Assembly (NCBI GenBank): GCA_025210265.1
Contig: JAOASD010000017.1
Span: forward strand, 1 to 64,000
Direction: 5' to 3'
Length of the DNA stretch: 64,000 nt
DNA from: Pelagimonas sp.
GTDB lineage: Bacteria; Pseudomonadota; Alphaproteobacteria; Rhodobacterales; Rhodobacteraceae
Below the pieces are notes generated by a model, which did no database searches, had not been told where the DNA came from, and saw nothing but the letters and a program-made list of their open reading frames with translations. Below, in pieces: positions 37,556 through 43,762 of the stretch (the stretch's first letter is position 1; each line of letters opens with the position of its first letter). Both the position numbers and the translations under genes were made by a program.

Positions 37556-37579
37556 CGTAGGGTGGGTTTTCAACCCACC
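37556..37579. repeat. REP-like palindrome between ftsI and murE
   Basis: CGTAG head then GGTGGGTTTTCAACCCACC, with the GTAGG end at the left. It lies within the dcw operon, 8 nt after the ftsI stop, where an RNA hairpin could affect 3' processing or coupling between ftsI and murE. Confidence 0.85.
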
Positions 37580-37587
37580 GCCCCCCT

Positions 37588-39378
37588 CTATTGCGAGGCG
37601 CTGACCAGCGTGGCACCGCGCGCCGGACCGTATTCCGGGCGCAATCCCAGCAAAGGCGCGATCCGCCCGATCATCTCCGCCGCCACAGGCACAGCCGTCC
37701 AGCCCGCTGTCCGGCGCGGCTTGTCCCCGCTGGTTTCCACCGGCTCGTCCAGGGTCACGATCAGCACATAGCGCGGGTCATGGGCGGGAAAGATCGACGC
37801 AAAGGTCGCAATCACCTTGTCCTCATAATACCCGCCGCCGCGCTCCAGCGGCTTGTCCGCCGTGCCGGTCTTGCCGCCCACGTGATAGCCCGGCACTTCG
37901 CCAAAGCTGGCCGTGCCCTCAGACACAACCTTGCGCAGCATCATGCGCGCATCCCGCGCGGCGCGATCCGACATAACGCGCGCCCCCGCAGCCGGACCAC
38001 TTTGTTTCAGCAAGGTCGGCTCCACCGCAAACCCGCCATTGGCCAGCGCCGCATAACCCGCCGCCAGATGCAGCGGCGAGGTCGACAACCCATGGCCATA
38101 AGACACCGTAACCGTGTGCACATCGCGCCATTTCTTCGGGAAAAGCGGCTGACCGCCCTTGGCCTCGACGATCTCCAGCGGGGTTGGGTCGAACATGCCC
38201 AGGCTGCGCAGGAAATCCTGTTGCCGCTCGGCCCCGATGGCCAGGGCCATCTTGCCCGTACCCCGGTTCGAGGATTTCACGATAATATCCGCCACAGACA
38301 ACGTGCCATAATTCTTGTTCTGAAATTCGCCGATGCGATGGCCGTTCACCTTGAACGGCGGCGCAGTGTCGATTTCCGTTGCAGCATTGTACAACCCAAG
38401 GTCGATGGCTTGCGCAGCGGTAAAGATCTTGAAGGTCGAGCCCAGCTCATAAACACCCTGCACCGCGCGGTTGAACAGCGGGCTGTCATCCTGATTGCCC
38501 TCAGTCGGTGGGCGTGGGCGGTCATTGGGGTCAAAATCGGGCAGTGAGGCGATGGAAATCACCTCGCCTGTCTGCACATCCATCAGGACAGAGGCCGCGC
38601 CTTTGGCGTTCATCAGCTTCATGCCTGCGTCCAGCACCTCTTCGGTGGCGGCCTGAATGGTCAGGTCGATGGACAGCTGCAACGGTGCGCCTTCGCGGGC
38701 CGGGTCGCGCAATTCCTTATCAAGGAATTTTTCGATGCCAGCGGTGCCGACCACCTCGGCGGAATGCACCCCTTCACGTCCAAAAGAGGCCCCGCCCAGC
38801 ACATGCGCTGCCAGCGCCCCATTGGGGTACAGACGCATTTCGCGCGGGCCGAACAACAGGCCCGGCTCGCCAATATCATGCACGGCCTGCATCTGTTCAG
38901 GGCTGATCTTTTTCTTGACCCATAAGAACTTGCGCTTGCCCGAGGTGAAATCCTTGGTCAGGCGCTCGGAATCCAGATCGGGAAAGATGCGCAGCAATTC
39001 TGTGACCGCGCGCTCTGGCTCGATCATCTGATGCGGATGCGCATAGAGGCTGTGGGTCGACATGTTTGTCGCCAGCACCCGACCATGGCGGTCGGTGATG
39101 TCGGCGCGGCTGGCCACGATCGACGCACCCGTGGACTGCGCGCGCGGCTCTGCCGGTTCCGAGGCCGACAACATCGCCATACGCGCCCCGATCACCGAAA
39201 ACGCGCAGAAAAACGCAACGCCCAGAACCAGCAAGCGCCCCTCGGCCCGGTGACGGGCGCGGTCGCGCATTTCCTCATGCCGCAGGCGGCGATTTTCGCG
39301 TTCGATATTGTCGGGGTTTTCCCCCAATTGCCGCGCCTCAAGGATGCGGGCAAGCGGGCGCAGCGGGATACGGCTCAT
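37588..39378 (-). CDS. ftsI: septal peptidoglycan transpeptidase FtsI (PBP3)
   Basis: A 596-residue class B penicillin-binding protein anchored by one membrane segment (about 47-68). The dimerisation domain contains SRADITDRHGRVLATN and the transpeptidase domain ELGSTFKIF (SxxK), SSNRGT (SxN) and HVGGKTGTADK (KTG). It crosslinks wall at the division septum with FtsW. Its start overlaps the ftsL stop (ATGA). Confidence 0.96.
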   Translation of the reverse strand: MSRIPLRPLARILEARQLGENPDNIERENRRLRHEEMRDRARHRAEGRLLVLGVAFFCAFSVIGARMAMLSASEPAEPRAQSTGASIVASRADITDRHGRVLATNMSTHSLYAHPHQMIEPERAVTELLRIFPDLDSERLTKDFTSGKRKFLWVKKKISPEQMQAVHDIGEPGLLFGPREMRLYPNGALAAHVLGGASFGREGVHSAEVVGTAGIEKFLDKELRDPAREGAPLQLSIDLTIQAATEEVLDAGMKLMNAKGAASVLMDVQTGEVISIASLPDFDPNDRPRPPTEGNQDDSPLFNRAVQGVYELGSTFKIFTAAQAIDLGLYNAATEIDTAPPFKVNGHRIGEFQNKNYGTLSVADIIVKSSNRGTGKMALAIGAERQQDFLRSLGMFDPTPLEIVEAKGGQPLFPKKWRDVHTVTVSYGHGLSTSPLHLAAGYAALANGGFAVEPTLLKQSGPAAGARVMSDRAARDARMMLRKVVSEGTASFGEVPGYHVGGKTGTADKPLERGGGYYEDKVIATFASIFPAHDPRYVLIVTLDEPVETSGDKPRRTAGWTAVPVAAEMIGRIAPLLGLRPEYGPARGATLVSASQ

Positions 39379-39719
39379 TGATCGGCCCCCGTGCTTATCA
39401 CATCAATAGGTTGAGTCACATCGACCTCGGGCGGCAGCGGATAGGCCACCTGATCCACCGCGCCAAACTGGTCCGGGCGCAGCGGCAACAGGCCCAGCCG
39501 GTCAAAATTCAACTCGGCCAGATCGCGCAGCCGGTCCGGGCGGTTCAGATAGGCCCATTCCGCATTGAGGATCGCCAGACGTTCGCGTGCCTCGCCAATC
39601 TGGCGGCGCAGATCATCCACCCGGTCCAGCTCGGCCTGGGTGGCATAGTTTTCGTGATAGGCCCAATAGCCGGTGCCGATCACCGCCAGCGCGGTCAGCA
39701 GGAAAAGCAGGCTGCGCAT
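39375..39719 (-). CDS. ftsL: cell division protein FtsL
   Basis: A 114-residue bitopic protein: one membrane segment (about 3-20) followed by a coiled coil (AELDRVDDLRRQIGEARERL and following). In the divisome it pairs with FtsB and helps activate FtsI-FtsW. Sequence conservation is low in this family, but position between rsmH and ftsI, length and topology settle it. 3 nt after rsmH and 4-nt overlap with ftsI. Confidence 0.92.
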   Translation of the reverse strand: MRSLLFLLTALAVIGTGYWAYHENYATQAELDRVDDLRRQIGEARERLAILNAEWAYLNRPDRLRDLAELNFDRLGLLPLRPDQFGAVDQVAYPLPPEVDVTQPIDVISTGADQ

Positions 39720-39722
39720 GGG

Positions 39723-40715
39723 TTACCTCCGTCTCAAGGGCTTGGTCGCGGCATGGTCCGGCATGGCGATGTCTTCGGCGTCAATATCCTGCGCCGGCAG
39801 GCTGGTGCGCCGCGCAACCCGCAGCTTGGCCGAGCGCGCGCGGGGATTGTCCGCCAGCTCGCGCGCATCAGGTGCTACGGCCTTGCGCGTGACAATGTCG
39901 AACGGAAATTCCGGTGCGTCGTCCTGATCACCATAGCGATTGACCCGGCGCTTGGGCGCGCCATGAGCCTGGAAAAACCGTTTAACCATGCGGTCTTCGA
40001 CGGAATGAAAGGTGACGATGGCCAGCAGGCCGCCGGGTTTCAGGATCTTTTCCGCCGCCACAAGACCCCGCCACAGCGCGCGGTATTCCGCGTTCACCGC
40101 GATGCGCAGCGCCTGGAAACTACGGGTCGCCGCATGGGCCTGCCCCGGCTTTGTCCGGCCAATCGTGGTCTCGATCAGCGAGGCCAATTGCAGCGTGGTT
40201 TCAAAGGGTTCTACCCCGCGCGCTTCACAAATGCGGCGGGCGATGCGGCGCGACTGGCGTTCCTCGCCATAGTGAAACAGGATGTCGGCCAGCTCGTCTT
40301 CGGGCAGGGTATTGACCAGATCGGCGGCGCTGGGACCGTCCTGCGCCATGCGCATGTCCAGCGGACCGTCCTTCATAAAGGAAAAGCCGCGCTCGGCCTG
40401 ATCCAGCTGCATCGACGACACGCCCAGATCCAGAACAACGCCGTCCACGGGTTCGCCAATCTGGTCCATATCGCTGAAATTGCCCTCGACCAGATCCACA
40501 CGCCCCGCATAAGGGCCGATCCAATCCATCGCCAGATCATGCGCATCGGGGTCGCGGTCAATGCCGATCACACGCTCGGCCCCGGCCTCAAGCAACCCGC
40601 GGGTATAGCCCCCGGCGCCCAAAGTGCCATCCACCCAAACGCCCGAAACCGGCGCCACCGCCTCTAGCAGCGGGCGCAGCAGAACAGGAATATGCGGCGC
40701 CTCCGGGGTGCTCAT
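39723..40715 (-). CDS. rsmH: 16S rRNA (cytosine-1402-N4)-methyltransferase
   Basis: A 330-residue SAM enzyme (MraW). SAM motif [45 protein letters not shown] and [14 protein letters not shown] are all present. It N4-methylates C1402 in 16S rRNA. 3 nt downstream of mraZ in the usual dcw order. Confidence 0.97.
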   Translation of the reverse strand: MSTPEAPHIPVLLRPLLEAVAPVSGVWVDGTLGAGGYTRGLLEAGAERVIGIDRDPDAHDLAMDWIGPYAGRVDLVEGNFSDMDQIGEPVDGVVLDLGVSSMQLDQAERGFSFMKDGPLDMRMAQDGPSAADLVNTLPEDELADILFHYGEERQSRRIARRICEARGVEPFETTLQLASLIETTIGRTKPGQAHAATRSFQALRIAVNAEYRALWRGLVAAEKILKPGGLLAIVTFHSVEDRMVKRFFQAHGAPKRRVNRYGDQDDAPEFPFDIVTRKAVAPDARELADNPRARSAKLRVARRTSLPAQDIDAEDIAMPDHAATKPLRRR

Positions 40716-40718
40716 GGC

Positions 40719-41228
40719 TTAGCCCTCCAACTTCTGATCCAGCAGGATCAGCGGGTCAAAATCATCGGGAAGCTCATCCAGCCATTCTTCGGTCTTAGAG
40801 AGCTCTTCCTCGTCATAGGTTTCGGGTTTCCAGATCTGGAACGTGTCGCCCGAGGCGATGAAAAACGCCTCTTTTTCGATGTCGATCTTCTGACGCAGCT
40901 TGGCAGGCAGCACGATGCGGCCCGTGTCATCCACGCTGGTCGGCATGGATTGACCGCTGAACAGACGTTCCAGCATCCGGCGTTCAATGGATCCGCGCGG
41001 CAGGGCCGAGATCTTGTCATCGACCTCGTCGATCGCTTCCATCGTGTATACTTCAAGGTATTTGCGGCGGTGATCACCATAGACAATCACCAGTTCAGGG
41101 CTTTCACCTTCGGACCAGTTCGCATCGCCGGCTTCCAGGACACGACGAAAGGAGGCCGGGATGCTTACCCGCCCTTTGACATCAACCTTGTGATGACTTT
41201 CGCCCCTGAATTTCAGCCTGCGGCCCAC
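40719..41228 (-). CDS. mraZ: MraZ transcriptional regulator of the dcw cluster
   Basis: A 169-residue protein of two AbrB-like MraZ repeats: KGRVSIPASFR near residue 18 and TGRIVLPAKLR near residue 104. In E. coli MraZ binds direct TGGGN repeats upstream of its own gene and represses the cluster. The start is GTG at 41228, preceded by AAAAGGACA. A C-terminal acidic tail (LDELPDDFDPLI) is longer than in many homologues. The upstream region holds repeated TGGGA elements that could be its sites. Confidence 0.95.
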   Translation of the reverse strand: MGRRLKFRGESHHKVDVKGRVSIPASFRRVLEAGDANWSEGESPELVIVYGDHRRKYLEVYTMEAIDEVDDKISALPRGSIERRMLERLFSGQSMPTSVDDTGRIVLPAKLRQKIDIEKEAFFIASGDTFQIWKPETYDEEELSKTEEWLDELPDDFDPLILLDQKLEG

Positions 41229-41273
41229 TGTCCTTTTGGCCCCTCTTTCCTGTCCCCGCGGTGAAATCTGCGC

Positions 41274-41334
41274 CGTTTCAGACCCTGAAACGAAATGCGG
41301 CGGGGTGATCTGCTGCCACTGATCAACCCGCCGC
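41274..41334 (-). promoter_or_regulatory. tandem hairpins in mraZ leader, UpsM-like attenuator
   Basis: On the minus strand a 14-bp stem with one mismatch (41334-41321 with 41310-41297, 10-nt loop) is followed by ATTTCGTTT, then by a perfect hairpin CGTTTCAG-GGT-CTGAAACG (41292-41274). The first with its T-rich tail resembles an intrinsic terminator about 65 nt before mraZ. In Rhodobacter sphaeroides the sRNA UpsM arises from the mraZ leader in this way; the equivalent is inferred here from position and structure. Confidence 0.55.
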
Positions 41335-41520
41335 CTGCCCCGCTGAGCGGGTGTCTCCGACTGCGCGCGCCACCTGGGGGGATGTCTGCTCGCCCGCGCG
41401 CCGGATTCTTGTTGTCACGATGAAAGGCGGTGCCTGTATGAAGCCTGCTCTTTTTTATTGCTTTTGAACTTGGTCGGGATCTTTTCAGTGTCGTCCCGTG
41501 TTCCGCCGTCCATCGTGTGA

Positions 41521-41904
41521 GTTATGGATGCCATGGGAAATCATGGTAATCAACAGGTATTTTTGGGAAATCGGCACAGGATCTTGCTCACGGGCACCTT
41601 CGGAAACAAGATACAGCCCTGATTTCGCCCCGTCAGCCGCGATTTGTAGCGGAATTGAGGCATAGCGCACACCAAATATAGGTTAACCTTGGTAAAGACG
41701 ATCCCGCCCATGATTTCCCAGATTTTTTCCAGATCCGAACGTCGCGCGGCCCAGCACGCTGTGAAACACCGGGCTCCACAGGGAAAATCATGGCGATTTG
41801 TGATTCGGATCCGACAGTGAGGCCCACAGGGCCAGGGGAAACCATGTTCGGACCATGTTTTCCCACACCCAACCCATGCGGCGCCGGTCTTGGGAAAAGC
41901 TCCC
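41521..41904. promoter_or_regulatory. cluster of TGGGAAA-type motifs upstream of mraZ
   Basis: TGGGAAATCATGG-like motifs recur on both strands: 41534 (+), 41564 (+), 41720 (-), 41780 (+, AGGGAAAATCATGG), 41835 (+, GGGGAAACCATG), 41865 (-, TGGGAAAACATGG) and 41891 (+, TGGGAAAAGCTCCC). At 41534/41544/41564 and 41720/41710 the TGGGA/TGGNN cores are 10 bp or multiples apart, like MraZ boxes. A -10-like CATAAC on the minus strand (41526-41521) overlaps the first group. Confidence 0.5.
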
Positions 41905-41921
41905 ACTTTTGTAGCTGTAGC

Positions 41922-41962
41922 CGGACGCTTGTTTTTGCAGTGGCGGACGCTTGTTTTTGCAG
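41922..41962 (+). repeat. two direct 19-bp repeats at prophage right end
   Basis: CGGACGCTTGTTTTTGCAG occurs at 41922-41940 and again at 41944-41962, a spacing of 22 bp, and a weaker copy may precede at 41902. Two helical turns between copies and the place beside the last prophage genes fit transposase (MuA-type) binding sites. Confidence 0.65.
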
Positions 41963-42143
41963 CAAAGCGTTTTTGGCTCTCCGGGGGTGATTGCGCGGCG
42001 AAGCGTTCAAAACCATCCCCGCCGCGCATCTCTTTAATGGGGGCTTGAACACTCGTTCGATGATGGCTGCGTTCCAGCACCGAATCCTTGAAACTCCTGC
42101 TTGAACGGGGAATCCTCACGCGAAACGCGTTCAGGAGTGCCTC

Positions 42144-42296
42144 GTGTCCAAACCCCGCAAGCCTACGAGCAAATCACAAACCGGGAAGAGTGGAGAGCGC
42201 CTGGCACGCTTATCCGCACAGCCAACACCAAAATCCAAGCGCCAGAGCCCCACCCCACCGGGCCGCTCAAACAAACCACCCTCAGACAAGAAGTAA
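42144..42296 (+). CDS. possible small basic protein at prophage right end
   Basis: A 50-codon frame starting GTG with AGGAG 9 nt upstream and ending TAA. The product begins VSKPRKPTSKSQTGKSGERL and is rich in Lys, Arg, Ser and Pro with no hydrophobic core, so it would be a disordered nucleic-acid-binding-like peptide. It is convergent with the membrane protein gene (3 nt between ends) and is the only rightward gene in this prophage part. Mu carries small regulators such as Com at this end, but no zinc-finger cysteines are seen here. Uncertain. Confidence 0.4.
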   Translation: MSKPRKPTSKSQTGKSGERLARLSAQPTPKSKRQSPTPPGRSNKPPSDKK

Positions 42297-42299
42297 CCT

Positions 42300-42935
42300 C
42301 TAGGATCGGATAGACACCTCTGAGATTTGTTCCCTGGGGACGATCGTGACCTCCGCACCCCAATCCCCGGAAGGGCCCGAATAGATTTGCTCCCAGTCTT
42401 CTGAGGCCGACGATCTGGTATGAGTCAGGTACAATGCAACCGACCCGTCTTCGCCGAAGATGCAACAACCGAAAGGCAGATCCGCAAATTGATCCATGCC
42501 TTCGCTCTTTAACTGGCTTCCATCTGTCTTAATGATCGTCAGGATTTCAGGCTGTAAGTTCTGCGACATCACAACGGTGCTCCAGGCAGTGGTTTGCCTG
42601 TGCGCATTTGAGATTTTGACGCGGCGCAACATACGAAACACCATCTGCGCCCCAATCGCGCGCCAGAAAGACGCGACAGACACCGCACCGAGCAGCGCAG
42701 CCAAAACGCCAATGATTTCAGCAGCGGAAGCCCCCACCGGCAGCGACGCCGAAGACACAGCCAGCCAAGAAACCCGTCCAATCAGGGCGAACACACAAAC
42801 CGAGAAGATGACGTCAATCGGACCGTGCTCGGCATCTCTACCTGTATAGGCAAGCCGATAAGCCAGATACCCCGACGCAAAAATTGCCAGCGTGGAGGTC
42901 GGCAAGTTTAGAAGCGAGTTAATCTCATCCGTCAT
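42300..42935 (-). CDS. membrane protein of unknown function, prophage cargo
   Basis: A 211-residue protein with three hydrophobic segments (about 12-28, 40-62 and 72-95) and a soluble C-terminal domain containing QTTAWSTVVMSQ, PEILTIIKTDGSQLKSEG and ending REQISEVSIRS. No family recognised with confidence. It is the last leftward prophage gene, beyond the tailspike and GapR genes, where transposable phages keep host-range, modification or superinfection-exclusion genes. Ribosome site AAAGGGTGCC before the ATG. Lower GC than its neighbours suggests separate origin. Confidence 0.65.
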   Translation of the reverse strand: MTDEINSLLNLPTSTLAIFASGYLAYRLAYTGRDAEHGPIDVIFSVCVFALIGRVSWLAVSSASLPVGASAAEIIGVLAALLGAVSVASFWRAIGAQMVFRMLRRVKISNAHRQTTAWSTVVMSQNLQPEILTIIKTDGSQLKSEGMDQFADLPFGCCIFGEDGSVALYLTHTRSSASEDWEQIYSGPSGDWGAEVTIVPREQISEVSIRS

Positions 42936-42979
42936 GCTGGCACCCTTTCATAGGTTTGCTGATTGTCAAAGCGAGCGGT

Positions 42980-43242
42980 TCACTCATCGCTCTTGCCCTT
43001 CTCTCGTGCAATGCGGGCTCGCCTCTCTCCGAACGCCCGCCCATCTTGCCACACAGACAAGAACCCCCTGTCGAGCGCATTGGCCTGCGCCTGCGCTTGT
43101 TGTGTCTGCGCTCGCAGCCTCTCGCTCTCGGCCCGTAGCTTGCCAGCAGCGGTTGAACAAAGCCGCCGACTTCATCGAACTTCTGGGCCAGCGATGCCGC
43201 CAGAGCGAGATATTCCTGTTCGGTGATTGATTTCTGCTCCAT
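42980..43242 (-). pseudogene. frameshifted small coiled-coil phage protein
   Basis: The first frame begins MEQKSITEQEYLALAASLAQ and runs to about FVQPLL; the downstream coding signal continues in the -1 frame as GKLRAESERLRAQTQQAQAQ, a heptad-rich coil, and ends GERRARIAREKGKSDE with a TGA at 42980. That second frame is open from 43171 but has no start codon. The two parts join near 43137-43165. No X-XXY-YYZ slippery site is seen, so a one-base indel (or sequencing error) is more likely than programmed shifting. Its ATG overlaps the stop of the GapR-like gene. Confidence 0.6.
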
Positions 43243-43496
43243 CAAGCCATCCCCATTGCGGATTTGTACATGTCCAGGATTGCCTCTTCCTCGGCGATGT
43301 CCTCGGCGTCGCGACGGCGATGGGAGATGATCTTGCGGATCACCTTGGTGTCATAGCCGCGCCCTTTGGCTTCGGCGAAGACCTCTTTGACCTGTTCCGC
43401 CAGCTCTTTCTTTTCCTCTTCCAGCGCCTCGATGCGCTCAACGAACTGGCGCAGCTCACCGGCGGCGATGCCGTATCTATCCATATCCTCGGGCAT
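43242..43496 (-). CDS. DUF2312/GapR-like nucleoid protein, phage-encoded
   Basis: An 84-residue protein of the DUF2312 family. It carries the GapR pattern: QFVERIEALEEEKKELAEQV coiled helix, EAKGRGYDTKVIRKIISHRR and the C-terminal EEEAILDMYKSAMGMA. Caulobacter GapR binds overtwisted DNA ahead of replication and transcription forks. The start at MPEDMDRYG has GGAGA 9 nt upstream. A phage copy might help DNA topology during replicative transposition or displace host GapR; this is inference. Confidence 0.88.
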   Translation of the reverse strand: MPEDMDRYGIAAGELRQFVERIEALEEEKKELAEQVKEVFAEAKGRGYDTKVIRKIISHRRRDAEDIAEEEAILDMYKSAMGMA

Positions 43497-43516
43497 GGGG
43501 TCTCCTTTCACAGTCA

Positions 43517-43762
43517 CTATTGGGGGCAGAGCAATTTACTGCGCTCGCGCAGGGATCTGCGGCGGTCGAGCCGCGTGATGGCCTCGGCAACGACTTCGGG
43601 GGCGTGTCCCAGGTCCAGGAACTCAACGAACTGGCCGGGGTTCCATTTCCAGTCGGCCTCGTTCAAAGCCCGACGGATCGGGGCGGGCAGCGCATCGAAC
43701 TTGGCCATCGTCTGGACAAGGGGTTCCAGCTCACCGTCCCGGCTGTTGCTAAGCACGCCCAT
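43517..43762 (-). CDS. small phage protein, unknown
   Basis: An 81-residue protein starting MGVLSNSRDGELEPLVQTM and containing FDALPAPIRRALNEADWKWN and FLDLGHAPEVVAEAITRLDR. I do not recognise a domain; it is helical and acidic-basic mixed. Its ATG shares a base with the stop of the tailspike gene (TGATG), so it is translationally coupled; the longer upstream frame overlaps the tailspike and is not used. Perhaps a tail accessory or regulatory protein. Confidence 0.65.
   Translation of the reverse strand: MGVLSNSRDGELEPLVQTMAKFDALPAPIRRALNEADWKWNPGQFVEFLDLGHAPEVVAEAITRLDRRRSLRERSKLLCPQ

Larger units (their letters stand above)
41229..42143. other. 915-nt gene-free region: dcw leader, host upstream DNA and prophage right end
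   Basis: No convincing protein gene on either strand; several open frames of 60-190 codons lack ribosome sites and coding bias. It holds the mraZ leader with tandem hairpins, the TGGGAAA motif cluster, the putative prophage terminus near 41910 and repeated sites at 41922-41962. Confidence 0.6.

Noticed and set aside
41229-41270. Classical MraZ boxes immediately before mraZ
   Set aside because: GGGG runs are present on the minus strand but not in a 10-bp phase; the better candidates lie at 41534 and beyond.
41922-41962. CRISPR array
   Set aside because: Only two 19-mers with a 3-nt gap; no spacers. Better explained as transposase sites.
41550-42119. 189-codon minus-strand frame across the prophage boundary
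   Set aside because: Crosses the repeats, no ribosome site, and odd composition with many Cys and Arg.
42925-42987. 20-codon frame starting MSEPLALTIS between frameshifted gene and membrane gene
   Set aside because: Has an ATGA overlap but is very short and has no hydrophobic or conserved pattern; more likely leader of the next gene.
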